Both the position numbers and the translations under genes were made by a program. Positions 17,606 to 26,222 of a stretch of DNA of 64,000 nt are shown here, piece after piece (position 1 is the stretch's first letter; every line of letters begins with the position of its first letter). The notes beneath the pieces were generated by a model. The model made no database searches. It saw nothing but the letters and a program-made list of their open reading frames with translations, and had not been told where the DNA came from. The stretch spans positions 211,688 through 275,687 of the forward strand of contig NZ_JAJGTZ010000044.1 in NCBI RefSeq assembly GCF_020784725.1. The letters run 5' to 3'. This stretch comes from Limosilactobacillus reuteri. GTDB taxonomy: Bacteria > Bacillota > Bacilli > Lactobacillales > Lactobacillaceae.

Positions 17606-17676
17606 AGCGGGTAACGAGAATCGAACTCGCGACAACAGCTTGGAAGGCTGTGGTTTTACCACTGAACTATACCCGC
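17606..17676 (-). tRNA. tRNA-Gly (TCC)
   Basis: A 71-base cloverleaf with acceptor GCGGGTA/TACCCGC, anticodon loop CTTCCAA and discriminator T. First gene of the second tRNA cluster. Confidence 0.95.
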
Positions 17677-17694
17677 ATATCAGCGACGAATATT

Positions 17695-17723
17695 ATATTA
17701 TCAAGTTATCCTATAAAAAGCAA
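17695..17723 (-). promoter_or_regulatory. Promoter of the Gly-Glu-Val-Gln tRNA cluster
   Basis: On the minus strand TTGCTT (17718-17723) and TAATAT (17695-17700) are 17 bases apart, 18 bases before tRNA-Gly. Confidence 0.7.
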
Positions 17724-17820
17724 TACTTTTTTCAAAAAAAGTTTGTTTTATTTCAAAAAACTAATTAATGGCTGCTTTAGTACCGCTTGTTACAAAGTAA
17801 TAAATCAAATTTTGACTACA

Positions 17821-17853
17821 AAAAACAGCTAAGAAGATTACCTCTTAGCTGTT
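17821..17853 (-). terminator. Terminator of the Glu-Gly-Leu-Pro tRNA cluster
   Basis: On the minus strand the hairpin aaacagctaagag / cttcttagctgttt, with an interior mismatch, is followed by TTTTTTG. Confidence 0.75.
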
Positions 17854-17861
17854 TAGCCAGA

Positions 17862-17935
17862 TCGGGAAAACAGGATTCGAACCTGCGACCCCCTGGTCCC
17901 AAACCAGGTGCTCTACCAAGCTGAGCTATTTCCCG
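17862..17935 (-). tRNA. tRNA-Pro (TGG)
   Basis: A 74-base cloverleaf with acceptor CGGGAAA/TTTCCCG, anticodon loop TTTGGGA and discriminator A. A second copy lies on the plus strand at 28379-28452. Confidence 0.95.
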
Positions 17936-17941
17936 AAATAG

Positions 17942-18027
17942 TGCCGAGGACCGGGATCGAACCGGTACGGTTATCACTAACCGCAGGATTTTAAGTCCTG
18001 TGCGTCTGCCAATTCCGCCACCCCGGC
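17942..18027 (-). tRNA. tRNA-Leu (TAA)
   Basis: An 86-base cloverleaf with a long variable arm; acceptor GCCGGGG/CCTCGGC (one G-T pair), anticodon loop CTTAAAA. Confidence 0.95.
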
Positions 18028-18043
18028 ATAATAGAACTGACTA

Positions 18044-18115
18044 AGCGGAAGACGGGATTCGAACCCGCGACCCCCACCATGGCAAGGTGATGTTCTACCA
18101 CTGAACTACTTCCGC
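18044..18115 (-). tRNA. tRNA-Gly (GCC)
   Basis: A 72-base cloverleaf with acceptor GCGGAAG/CTTCCGC, anticodon loop CTTGCCA and discriminator T. Confidence 0.95.
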
Positions 18116-18120
18116 AAAAG

Positions 18121-18192
18121 TGACCCGTGCGGGATTTGAACCCACGATACCAGCGTGAAAGGCTGGTGTCTTAACCACTTGACTAACGGGCC
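18121..18192 (-). tRNA. tRNA-Glu (TTC), copy 1
   Basis: A 72-base cloverleaf identical to 17517-17588; first gene of its cluster. Confidence 0.95.
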
Positions 18193-18255
18193 ATTTTTTA
18201 AATATATTAAACAACTTTTCTCAAAATTGTTAACTCGTCTTTCACAACGTTATTA

Positions 18256-18284
18256 ATAATACCAACTGATCTATAAAATAGCAA
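18256..18284 (-). promoter_or_regulatory. Promoter of the Glu-Gly-Leu-Pro tRNA cluster
   Basis: On the minus strand TTGCTA (18279-18284) and TATTAT (18256-18261) are 17 bases apart. The -35 box lies inside one arm of the perfect hairpin at 18279-18320. Confidence 0.7.
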
Positions 18285-18320
18285 GAACTTTTTTAGAAAA
18301 AACTAAAAAAGTTCTTGCTA
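18279..18320. repeat. Perfect 18-bp inverted repeat overlapping a tRNA promoter
   Basis: TAGCAAGAACTTTTTTAG and its exact complement are separated by six A. One arm contains the -35 box of the tRNA promoter. Either strand would form a strong hairpin with an internal T run, so it may be a back-up terminator for the fab operon. Confidence 0.7.
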
Positions 18321-18350
18321 TTGTTATGTTTTCCTTCTAAAAGACAGCAA

Positions 18351-18382
18351 AAAGACTGAAAAAACCTCATTTCTCAGTCTTT
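18351..18382 (-). terminator. Terminator of the fab-acc operon
   Basis: On the minus strand AAAGACTGA / TCAGTCTTT is followed by a T run, 14 bases after the fabI stop codon. Confidence 0.8.
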
Positions 18383-18395
18383 AAAATTTATATTC

Positions 18396-19160
18396 TTAAA
18401 TCAAATGTACCCCCTTATCAACATAAATGGTGTCGCCAGTAACTCCAGTTGATAAATCGCTCATTAAGAATGCACACACGTTCCCAATTTCGCTAATAGT
18501 TACATCTTCTCCATCAACAGTTCTTGCTTGGGACATCTTTAAAAGTTCATCATGACCTTTAATACCTGTAACTGCTAATGTCTTAACCGCTCCAGCAGAG
18601 ATTGCATTAACACGGATTCGTTTTTGTCCTAAATCCCGTGCTAAATAGCGAACACTAGCTTCAAGGGCAGCTTTAGCAATTCCCATTACATTATAGTTAG
18701 GAATAGCACGTTCAGAGCCAAAATAGGTTAAGGTAACAATACTTGCAGGAGTATTTAATAGGTTTAACTGATTGGCAACCTTAGTAACAGCAATAAGGGA
18801 ATAAGAAGAAATATCTTGCGCGATTGCATAACCTTTACGACTAGCACCAAGAATTGAGCCAGCTAATTCTTCTTTTTTGGCAAAAGCAATTGCGTGTATA
18901 ATCCCATCTACCTTTGTGAAACGTTCCTTGATAGTTGTAAAGGCTTGTTCAATACTTTCATCATCCACTACATCACACTCAATTAATTGATTTTCATCAT
19001 CTACTAACCGTTGTAGGCTTTTTTTCATTCTGGAATTCTGATAAGTATAGATAATTTGTGCACCTTGTTCAGCCATCATTTGTGCACATCCCCATGCAAT
19101 AGAACGCTTATTAGCTACTCCCATAACAACGATCTTTTTTCCTGTTAATATATTTCCCAT
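18396..19160 (-). CDS. fabI: Enoyl-[acyl-carrier-protein] reductase (NADH), FabI
   Basis: A 254-residue short-chain dehydrogenase-like enzyme performing the last reduction of each fatty-acid elongation cycle. It starts with the FabI-type nucleotide-binding segment GVANKRSIAWGCA (about residues 14-26) rather than the classic TGxxxGxG, and has the active-site pattern Y-x6-Y-x6-MG-x-A-K (about 146-164: TYFGSERAIPNYNVMGIAKA). It is the last gene of the fab-acc operon, 10 bases after accA. FabI rather than FabK serves this operon. Confidence 0.93.
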   Translation of the reverse strand: MGNILTGKKIVVMGVANKRSIAWGCAQMMAEQGAQIIYTYQNSRMKKSLQRLVDDENQLIECDVVDDESIEQAFTTIKERFTKVDGIIHAIAFAKKEELAGSILGASRKGYAIAQDISSYSLIAVTKVANQLNLLNTPASIVTLTYFGSERAIPNYNVMGIAKAALEASVRYLARDLGQKRIRVNAISAGAVKTLAVTGIKGHDELLKMSQARTVDGEDVTISEIGNVCAFLMSDLSTGVTGDTIYVDKGVHLI

Positions 19161-19170
19161 ATTATCCTCC

Positions 19171-19947
19171 TTAAAACTTTCGATAACGTTTTTTTCTATT
19201 TGCTAGAAGTTGCTTTGGTGATAATTCTTGCAGTTTGTTTAATTGCTTTAGTAAAACCTGCTCGATATTTTTGCAAGTTTTACGATGCTCTTCGCTTTCT
19301 GGAATAATTCCTTCAATAATCCCTTGTTTTAATAAAGCTTGCGGCACCATTTGCATTAATTCTGCCGCTTTATCTGCTTTCGTACTATCTTTCCACATGA
19401 TGGAGGCAAACCCTTCAGGAGATAAAATAGAATAAGTACTGTTTTCTAACATCCATACTTCATCTCCACATGCCAATGCTAAGGCTCCCCCACTACCTCC
19501 TTCACCATAAATAATCGTGATAATTGGAATGGCAAGCTGACTTATTTGTAAAATATTTTGGGCAATCGCACTTCCTTGCCCATTTTCTTCGGCTTCCTTG
19601 CTAGGAAATGCTCCTGCGGTATTAACAAAACAGAATACAGGTCGCTTAAATTTAGCTGCTTGCTTAATTAAGCGGAGTGCCTTGCGATAACCACTAGGCA
19701 TTGGTGAGCCAAAATGCTTTATAATTTTCTCGTCTGTTGTTTTTCCTCGATCGGTGGTAATGATGGTAACTGCTTGCTGATGGAAAGTAGCGATTCCACC
19801 AACGATTGCAGGATCATCCCCGCCTGCCCGGTCGCCATGCAACTCAACAAAATCTGGGAAAACATTTTGAATAATCTCCAGCCCCGTAATTTTATTGTCG
19901 CTGCGAGCACGTTTAACAATCTCGCTTGCTGATAATTGTTCATTCAT
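19171..19947 (-). CDS. accA: Acetyl-CoA carboxylase carboxyltransferase subunit alpha
   Basis: A 258-residue protein, shorter than E. coli AccA (319 residues) as usual for lactobacilli. With AccD it transfers the carboxyl group from biotin to acetyl-CoA. It carries the crotonase-like segments FVNTAGAFPSKEAEENGQ and YGEGGSGGALALACGD (about residues 106-160). The ATG at 19947 overlaps the accD stop codon and has a GGGAG ribosome site 8 bases upstream; the TTG two codons earlier is less likely. Confidence 0.93.
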   Translation of the reverse strand: MNEQLSASEIVKRARSDNKITGLEIIQNVFPDFVELHGDRAGGDDPAIVGGIATFHQQAVTIITTDRGKTTDEKIIKHFGSPMPSGYRKALRLIKQAAKFKRPVFCFVNTAGAFPSKEAEENGQGSAIAQNILQISQLAIPIITIIYGEGGSGGALALACGDEVWMLENSTYSILSPEGFASIMWKDSTKADKAAELMQMVPQALLKQGIIEGIIPESEEHRKTCKNIEQVLLKQLNKLQELSPKQLLANRKKRYRKF

Positions 19948-20788
19948 TAGCAACGCTCCCTGTTTTTAATAGCCATTCAAGCAGCTTTTTTTCATCTTGA
20001 CGTTTTACAATTCGATCAATAAACCCATGATGCAGGATGTTTTCAGCTGATTGGAGGTCGACAGGAATTTGCTGGTGGATTGTCTGTTCAATAACGCGGC
20101 GGCCAGCAAAGCCAACAAGTGCATGAGGCTCAGCGAGAATAATATCTCCGTCCATTGCGAAACTAGCAGTTACTCCACCAGTTGTTGGATCGGTTAATAT
20201 CACGATGTATAAAAGTCCTGCAGCAGCATGCTCATTTATTGCTTGTGAAACCTTAGCCATCTGCATTAACGACATAATTCCTTCTTGCATCCGTGCCCCG
20301 CCTGAAGCAGTGAATAATACTACTGCTTGGCGATGGGTAGTTGCATATTCAAATAAGCGCGTTATCTTTTCACCTGTAACAGTTCCGAGTGATCCCATAA
20401 TAAATGTTGGATCCATAATGCCTAGTGAAAATAGCTGATCATTAATCGAAGCTTCACCAGTTAGGACTGAATCATTCAGCTTAGTTTGTCTTTGAAGTTT
20501 GCTGATTTTTTCTTGATATCCAGGAAAATGTAACGGATTCTTTGTCTGGAGATCCTTATCGAATTCTTCAAACGAATCTACTAACCATGAGAGTCGATGA
20601 CGGGCAGGTATTCGTAATCCATAGTCACAGTTAGGACAAACAGCATATTGTGTTAACTGCTTGGCAAATAGTAATTGATGACAATGTGGACACCTTAACC
20701 ACATTTGATCTGGGACCCTTTCATCAGCATTTTTATCTGCTTTGATGTGCCGTTCACTTAAAGTATTATTTTGATCATATAATTTCAC
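19940..20788 (-). CDS. accD: Acetyl-CoA carboxylase carboxyltransferase subunit beta
   Basis: About 282 residues. An N-terminal four-cysteine zinc ribbon (CPHC...CPNC, about residues 33-55) precedes the crotonase-like carboxyltransferase domain with the segments SGGARMQEG and TDPTTGGVTASFAM. A GTG at 20788 overlaps the accC stop codon (GTGA) and has a GAGGGGG site 8 bases upstream. This start is preferred to the ATG at 20809, which has no ribosome site. It is translationally coupled to accC and accA. Confidence 0.92.
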   Translation of the reverse strand: MKLYDQNNTLSERHIKADKNADERVPDQMWLRCPHCHQLLFAKQLTQYAVCPNCDYGLRIPARHRLSWLVDSFEEFDKDLQTKNPLHFPGYQEKISKLQRQTKLNDSVLTGEASINDQLFSLGIMDPTFIMGSLGTVTGEKITRLFEYATTHRQAVVLFTASGGARMQEGIMSLMQMAKVSQAINEHAAAGLLYIVILTDPTTGGVTASFAMDGDIILAEPHALVGFAGRRVIEQTIHQQIPVDLQSAENILHHGFIDRIVKRQDEKKLLEWLLKTGSVANE

Positions 20789-22158
20789 GCTGTCAGCCCC
20801 CTCTTCCATTGCGGCAAGAAAGAGTCTTCAAGAAACGTTGTTGAAGCTGTTCCTGCCAAAAATTTAGGATTGTTTAGGATTGCTAAATGGAAATTTTGAT
20901 TGGTCGTTACGCCCGTAATTACCATTTCATTTAAAAGTCGTTTGATTTTTTCAATAGCTTCTTGGCGATCTTGACCAAGGGCAATTACCTTAGCGATCAT
21001 TGAATCATAATAAGGAGTAATCTTGCTGCCAGGATAAATAGCAGTATCAATTCGCATCCCCAAATTACCGACTGGAAGATACAAGTAATTAATCGTCCCA
21101 GTCACTGGCATAAAGTTTTGCTTAGGATTTTCTGCATTTATCCGGCACTCAATCGCATGTCCATGAACCTGAATATCCTGTTGGGTAAAGGGAAGTGGTT
21201 CATTTGCAGCGACAATCACCTGTGCCTTCACTAAATCGATCCCAGTTACCATCTCCGTCACTGTATGTTCAACCTGAATACGAGTGTTCATTTCCATGAA
21301 GTAAAAGTGATGGTTCTTGTCCATTAGGAATTCTATTGTCCCCGTATTATGATAGTTAATCGCATTAATGGCTCGCATGGCAATTTGTCCTAGCGTTTTT
21401 CGCTCTTGTTCATTTACTAGGACACAAGGACTTTCTTCAATCAATTTTTGTTTATTCCGTTGAATTGAGCAGTCTCGTTCAGGAAAGAAAACGGCATTGC
21501 CAAAATTATCACGAAATACTTGGACCTCAATGTGTTTAACATTCTCCATAATCTTTTCAAGGTACATTCGGTCATCATTAAACGAAAGTCGGGCTTCGTT
21601 TTGGGCCTCGCTAAATATTTGCCGCATCTGGTTATGATCGTTAATTCGTCGGATCCCTTTACCACCACCACCAGCAGCTGCTTTTAACAAAATTGGATAC
21701 CCAATCTTGTTTGCGACCTCAACAGCGTCATTAATATTGGTAATATAGTCATCGCTTCCAGGAATTACAGGCACCCCTGATTTTTTCATTTGCTCCCGTG
21801 CATGCTCCTTGTTCCCCATTAAGTCAATAACTGAGGCTTGGGGACCGATGAAAGTAATTCCGCATTCTTCACACATTGTCGCGAATTCCGCATTTTCTGA
21901 TAGAAAGCCAAAGCCGGGATGGATCGCCTGGGCACCTGTACCAAGAGCAGCTTCCAAAATATTTTTCGCATTCAAATATGAATCTTGGGCACGGGCGGTT
22001 CCAACGCATACAGCTTCATCCGCTAGTTGAACATGAAGACTTTCGCGGTCTGCAGTTGAATAAATAGCTACTGTCTTAATCCCTAGCTCCCGTAATGACC
22101 GTATTATCCTGACAGCAATTTCACCACGATTGGCGACTAGTACTTTGGAAAACATCAA
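20785..22158 (-). CDS. accC: Biotin carboxylase subunit of acetyl-CoA carboxylase
   Basis: A 457-residue ATP-grasp enzyme that carboxylates the biotin on AccB. It shows the N-terminal VLVANRGEIAVRIIR, the Gly-rich ATP lid KAAAGGGGKGIRR (about residues 158-170), the metal site FMEMNTRIQVEHTVTE (about 285-300) and the C-terminal biotin-carboxylase domain. The length is normal. It lies between fabZ2 and accD in the operon. Confidence 0.95.
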   Translation of the reverse strand: MMFSKVLVANRGEIAVRIIRSLRELGIKTVAIYSTADRESLHVQLADEAVCVGTARAQDSYLNAKNILEAALGTGAQAIHPGFGFLSENAEFATMCEECGITFIGPQASVIDLMGNKEHAREQMKKSGVPVIPGSDDYITNINDAVEVANKIGYPILLKAAAGGGGKGIRRINDHNQMRQIFSEAQNEARLSFNDDRMYLEKIMENVKHIEVQVFRDNFGNAVFFPERDCSIQRNKQKLIEESPCVLVNEQERKTLGQIAMRAINAINYHNTGTIEFLMDKNHHFYFMEMNTRIQVEHTVTEMVTGIDLVKAQVIVAANEPLPFTQQDIQVHGHAIECRINAENPKQNFMPVTGTINYLYLPVGNLGMRIDTAIYPGSKITPYYDSMIAKVIALGQDRQEAIEKIKRLLNEMVITGVTTNQNFHLAILNNPKFLAGTASTTFLEDSFLPQWKRGLTA

Positions 22159-22163
22159 ACCAC

Positions 22164-22598
22164 CTACCCAATCATAAAAGTTAATTCGGCTGTACAGGCT
22201 TTTTTGCCATCGACCGTTGCAATGCCTTTACCAATTCCAATGTTTTTATGAACTTTTTCTAGGTTGACTTCTAACCTTAACGTATCACCAGGGCGGACTA
22301 CTTTACGAAATTCTGCTGACCGAATCCCACCAAAATAGGCTGTTTTGCCTTGGAACTCTTCTTGAGATAAGAGAGCGACGGCACCTGTTTGCGCCAATGA
22401 TTCAACAATCAATGCTCCTGGTAAAACTGGATTTTGAGGGAAATGACCATTAAAAACCTCTTCATTAATCGTGACATTACGCCGTGCAACGGCCTTCTTA
22501 CCAGGGATTAATTCATCAACTTGATCAATTAGTAACATTGGGTAACGATGCGGAAGGATTTTTTGAATTTCAGTTATATCTAAAGTTTTATTAGTCAT
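22164..22598 (-). CDS. fabZ: 3-hydroxyacyl-ACP dehydratase FabZ (second copy, inside the acc block)
   Basis: A 144-residue hot-dog-fold enzyme. It shows [11 protein letters not shown] at the N-terminus and the active-site helix [20 protein letters not shown] (about residues 51-70) with catalytic His and Glu. Overlaps accB by 8 bases. Because a second FabZ-like gene opens the operon, one copy may be the general dehydratase and the other a FabN-like dehydratase/isomerase; this copy, placed between accB and accC, is the likelier general FabZ. Confidence 0.92.
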   Translation of the reverse strand: MTNKTLDITEIQKILPHRYPMLLIDQVDELIPGKKAVARRNVTINEEVFNGHFPQNPVLPGALIVESLAQTGAVALLSQEEFQGKTAYFGGIRSAEFRKVVRPGDTLRLEVNLEKVHKNIGIGKGIATVDGKKACTAELTFMIG

Positions 22599-23043
22599 TA
22601 TCTTTATCCTCCTGAACTGAGAAAAGCGGTTGTTCTACTTCAACTAGTTCTTCATTGCTTACACAAATTGAAGTAATGATTCCGTTAAAAGGGCTTTTTA
22701 TCTCTGTCATCATTTTCATTGCTTCAATCACACAAACAACATCCCCCTTTTTTACATGGTCGCCACTTCTAACATAGGGATCTGCATCGGGGGTTGGTTG
22801 GAGATAGACAGTTCCAACTAGGGGCGCAGTTATATTTTGCGAAGGTAAAGTTGGTTGCTCGTTTGCTTTTTTCTTAACTGAAGTCGTTTGCTCTGTTTTT
22901 TCGGTTGTTATAAGATTTTCATGCTTGTGGGTTTGCTTATTTTTGCTTAAATAGAGCTGAAAGGAATCTTGATTTATTTCTAATTCACGAATATCAGAAT
23001 CTTCAAAATTCTGCATTAATGTTTGAATTTCTTTAAATTCCAA
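22591..23043 (-). CDS. accB: Biotin carboxyl carrier protein of acetyl-CoA carboxylase
   Basis: A 150-residue protein with an N-terminal helical segment, a Lys/Thr/Gln-rich linker (about residues 38-70) and a biotinyl domain ending in the biotinylation motif EAMKMM (Lys about residue 110). It carries carboxybiotin between AccC and AccA/AccD. Confidence 0.94.
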   Translation of the reverse strand: MEFKEIQTLMQNFEDSDIRELEINQDSFQLYLSKNKQTHKHENLITTEKTEQTTSVKKKANEQPTLPSQNITAPLVGTVYLQPTPDADPYVRSGDHVKKGDVVCVIEAMKMMTEIKSPFNGIITSICVSNEELVEVEQPLFSVQEDKDND

Positions 23044-23049
23044 GATAGA

Positions 23050-24282
23050 TCACTCCCATTTCTTAAAGGCTAAAACAGCATTATGGCCACCGAAACCAAA
23101 AGAATTGCTTATTGCGTAACGGGCGTTTGATGCGTCACTATTTTCTGCCGTCACAAGGTTAACCGAGCACTTCGGATCTTGATTAAAACAACCTATATTC
23201 AACGGTAATTGTCCCTTTTGTAAAGCAGCCACTGTTAAGACTGCCTCAATTGCTCCTGCAGCCCCAAGCAAATGTCCAGTCATTCCCTTAGTTGAACTGA
23301 CACGAACATTGCTATCAGAACCAAATACTTGATTGATTGCTTTAGATTCGCCTTCATCATTAGCATGAGTAGCGGTTCCGTGGGCATTAATATAGGAAAT
23401 CTCGTTAGGACTAATTCCAGCTTCTTTAATTGCCAGTTCCATTGCTCTTGCCGCCCCTGCACCAGTTGGATCAGGGGATGTAATATGGTAAGCGTCCGAG
23501 GTAGCACCATAACCGACAATCTCACCAAGAATGTTAGCACCGCGTTTTTGCGCATGCTCAAGATCCTCTAAAACAAGTGTTGCACCGCCTTCACCCAAAA
23601 CAAATCCTTGGCGTGCTTTATCAAATGGCATGGAGGCGTTAAGTGGATCAGTTGCTTGTGATAGGGCTGTTAATGCCGCAAAGCCAGCAATTCCGATCTC
23701 ATTTACCGAAGCCTCTGATCCACCGGCAATCATTACTTTGGCGCGTCCTTCTTTAACTTGACGAAAGGCTTCTCCAATTGCATTAGTTCCAGTGGCGCAA
23801 GCAGTCACAATCGATGTACAAATATTTTGCGCATTAAAATGAATGGAAATATTACCAGCTGCCATGTTAGCAATTGACATTGGAACAAACATTGGTGATA
23901 CCCGTCTAGGACCCTTATCATGCATTTTGATAATTTGCTCTTGAATAGTTGTCAAACCGCCAATTCCAGATCCATAGATAACACCCATGTCGACTGGTTT
24001 GGTATTTGTTTCGTTAATCTCCGCCATTTCCATTGCTTCAATAGCGCTTTGTAAGGCGTATTGAGAATAAAGATCCATTCGGCGCGCGGCTTTTCTCCCA
24101 ATGACATCATTAGGGGCAAAATCGTCAATTTCACCCGCCACGGTAATTCCTGTCGGCTTGGCATCAAATTTCTTGATCGCTTTAATTCCAACTTTGCCTG
24201 CAAAACTATTACTTATAAATTCTTGAATACCATTACCATTAGGAGCAACAGCACCCATTCCTGTTATTACAACTCTTGTCAT
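23050..24282 (-). CDS. fabF: 3-oxoacyl-[acyl-carrier-protein] synthase II
   Basis: A 410-residue condensing enzyme with the thiolase fold. The active-site Cys lies in TACATGTNAIGEA (about residue 163) and the two His residues in AHGTATHANDEGE and TKGMTGHLLGAAG (about 300 and 335). It elongates acyl-ACP with malonyl-ACP. Follows fabG by 10 bases. Confidence 0.95.
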   Translation of the reverse strand: MTRVVITGMGAVAPNGNGIQEFISNSFAGKVGIKAIKKFDAKPTGITVAGEIDDFAPNDVIGRKAARRMDLYSQYALQSAIEAMEMAEINETNTKPVDMGVIYGSGIGGLTTIQEQIIKMHDKGPRRVSPMFVPMSIANMAAGNISIHFNAQNICTSIVTACATGTNAIGEAFRQVKEGRAKVMIAGGSEASVNEIGIAGFAALTALSQATDPLNASMPFDKARQGFVLGEGGATLVLEDLEHAQKRGANILGEIVGYGATSDAYHITSPDPTGAGAARAMELAIKEAGISPNEISYINAHGTATHANDEGESKAINQVFGSDSNVRVSSTKGMTGHLLGAAGAIEAVLTVAALQKGQLPLNIGCFNQDPKCSVNLVTAENSDASNARYAISNSFGFGGHNAVLAFKKWE

Positions 24283-24292
24283 TTAGTTCCTC

Positions 24293-25027
24293 CTAAATTG
24301 TCATTCCACCGTCAACTACAATGGTTTGACCGGTCAAATAATCGTTTTCTGCTAAAAATTTTGCGGTCTTAGCAATTTCTTCTGGCTGTCCTAAGCGGTT
24401 GAGGGGGATGCGACTAAGAATTTGTTCTTTTACTCGCTCAGATAATTTTTCAGTCATATCACTAGTAATCATTCCGGGAGCAATCGCATTGCAACGAATT
24501 CCGCGGCGCGCTCCTTCGTGGGCAATAGATTTAGTAAGGCCGATGATACCTGCCTTGCTTGCCGCATAATTAGCTTGTCCCGTATTACCATGGAGACCCA
24601 CAATACTAGCAAGGTTGATAATGCAACCGGCTCTTTTTTTGAGCATCTTCTTAAAAATAGGTTGCGTTAACATAAATGTTCCGCGTAAATTAACATTGAT
24701 GACCTGGTCAAAATCGCTCGCTTTCATTCCCATCATTAACTTATCATTCGTGATTCCCGCGTTATTGATAAGAATGTCGATCTTCTCGTATATTTGCCAA
24801 GCCGCTGCTGCTAATTCATTAACTGATTCTTCATTTGCAATATCGCCCTTAAGATAGTGATATTCTGTCCCTAGTAGATCTAGTTTTTCTTTAAGCGCTT
24901 TTGGTAAGTTATCTTGACGCCCATTGAGAATTAGCCGACTACCAGTCTTAGCAAACTCTAATGCAGTAGCCGCCCCAATCCCGCGTGTGCTTCCGCTTAT
25001 AAAAACGACTTTATCTGTCAGTTCCAT
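24293..25027 (-). CDS. fabG: 3-oxoacyl-[acyl-carrier-protein] reductase
   Basis: A 244-residue classical short-chain dehydrogenase with the NADPH motif GSTRGIGAA (about residues 12-20), NNAG, the catalytic Ser in LASIVG and YAASK (about residues 150-154), and the C-terminal GGMTI typical of FabG. Overlaps fabD by 17 bases. Confidence 0.95.
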   Translation of the reverse strand: MELTDKVVFISGSTRGIGAATALEFAKTGSRLILNGRQDNLPKALKEKLDLLGTEYHYLKGDIANEESVNELAAAAWQIYEKIDILINNAGITNDKLMMGMKASDFDQVINVNLRGTFMLTQPIFKKMLKKRAGCIINLASIVGLHGNTGQANYAASKAGIIGLTKSIAHEGARRGIRCNAIAPGMITSDMTEKLSERVKEQILSRIPLNRLGQPEEIAKTAKFLAENDYLTGQTIVVDGGMTI

Positions 25028-25961
25028 CTTTTTGCTCCTTTATAAAATTTTCATAATCAACAAGATTTTCAATGTGTTGGGTATTTAAGTGCCGGTCAAC
25101 TTGGTGAGCAAAGCGAGATAACGTCTTTCCAGGACCAATTTCTAATGTTGTGTCAATTTTCGCGTGCTTGACTAAATTCTTAACATTAGCTCCAAAGTGT
25201 GTTGGAACAGCTAATTGTTTTTCAAGAATTCCTGGAAGATCCTCACAATGAAACAAGCTGTTAGTAGTATTGCTAATAACTTCAATCTGTGGTTCATGGA
25301 AGTCGACCGTTTGTAACCGGTTATGCATCTGTTGACGTGCACCGTTAAAGAAGGGAGTATGGAATGCACCATTAACTTTGAGCAGAATCGTTTTTTTAAC
25401 AAGCTTGTCTTCTTCCATCTTTTTAAGGGTAGCCTTTAAGTCGGTTAATGCCCCGCCCACTACGATTTGGCGTGGTGAATTATAGTTGGCAATATAAACC
25501 CGCTGACCGTTTTCTTGTTGAGCAGTGATTAGTTCTTTTATTTCTTGAAGTTGAGGGTCAAGGACAGCTGCTAATGTACTTATTTCCCTATCTGCGTCTT
25601 GTTGCATAAAGCGAGCACGATCCGCAACTAGTTTGATTCCTTCTTCAAACGAAAGTGAATTACTAGCAATTAAGGCAGCGTACTCGCCTAAGGATAGGCC
25701 GATCATCCCCTTAATTGGTAGTTGCGGTAAATCCCGTTTTAACATTCGGTAGATTCCATAACTAACTGTTACAATTGCTGGTTGAACATATGCTGTTTTA
25801 TTCAACTCGTTATGCTCGTTTTTCATAATTTTGAGTAAATCAAGCTCACAAACATCACTTGCCCGACTAACAACCCTTGAAAAAAGGGAGTCGGCCATAA
25901 GCTCGACTCCCATTCCCGATCGCTGTGCACCTTGACCGCTAAATAATATTCCGTAGTACAT
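25011..25961 (-). CDS. fabD: Malonyl-CoA:ACP transacylase
   Basis: A 316-residue acyltransferase with the N-terminal FSGQGAQRSGMG, the nucleophile elbow GLSLGEYAAL (Ser about residue 89) and the His segment GAFHTPFF (about 200). It loads malonyl groups on ACP. Its ATG touches the acpP stop codon. Confidence 0.95.
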   Translation of the reverse strand: MYYGILFSGQGAQRSGMGVELMADSLFSRVVSRASDVCELDLLKIMKNEHNELNKTAYVQPAIVTVSYGIYRMLKRDLPQLPIKGMIGLSLGEYAALIASNSLSFEEGIKLVADRARFMQQDADREISTLAAVLDPQLQEIKELITAQQENGQRVYIANYNSPRQIVVGGALTDLKATLKKMEEDKLVKKTILLKVNGAFHTPFFNGARQQMHNRLQTVDFHEPQIEVISNTTNSLFHCEDLPGILEKQLAVPTHFGANVKNLVKHAKIDTTLEIGPGKTLSRFAHQVDRHLNTQHIENLVDYENFIKEQKDGTDR

Positions 25962-26209
25962 TATTTTTCATCCAATTGTTTCTTTACGAAATCAACAACG
26001 TCACTAATAGTCTCGATTCCTTCATCGGCATCTAATTCAATCTCAAACTTATCTTCAAGTTCATTCATAATTTCGAAAACATCAAGACTGTCAGCATCAA
26101 GATCATCTTTAATTCGTGCGTTCATTGTTACACGATCTTCGTCAACATCTAATTCATCAACAGTAATAGTTTTTACAGTATCAAAAATTTCTTCTTTAGT
26201 CATATTCAT
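25961..26209 (-). CDS. acpP: Acyl carrier protein
   Basis: An 82-residue acidic four-helix protein with the phosphopantetheine attachment motif DADSLDVFE (Ser about residue 39). It carries growing acyl chains for all the enzymes of this operon. Confidence 0.95.
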   Translation of the reverse strand: MNMTKEEIFDTVKTITVDELDVDEDRVTMNARIKDDLDADSLDVFEIMNELEDKFEIELDADEGIETISDVVDFVKKQLDEK

Positions 26210-26222
26210 TCTTCTTTCTCTA

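Noticed and set aside
17650..17832. 60-residue ORF over the tRNA-Gly and its promoter
   Set aside because: It covers a tRNA gene and promoter on the other strand and lacks a ribosome site.
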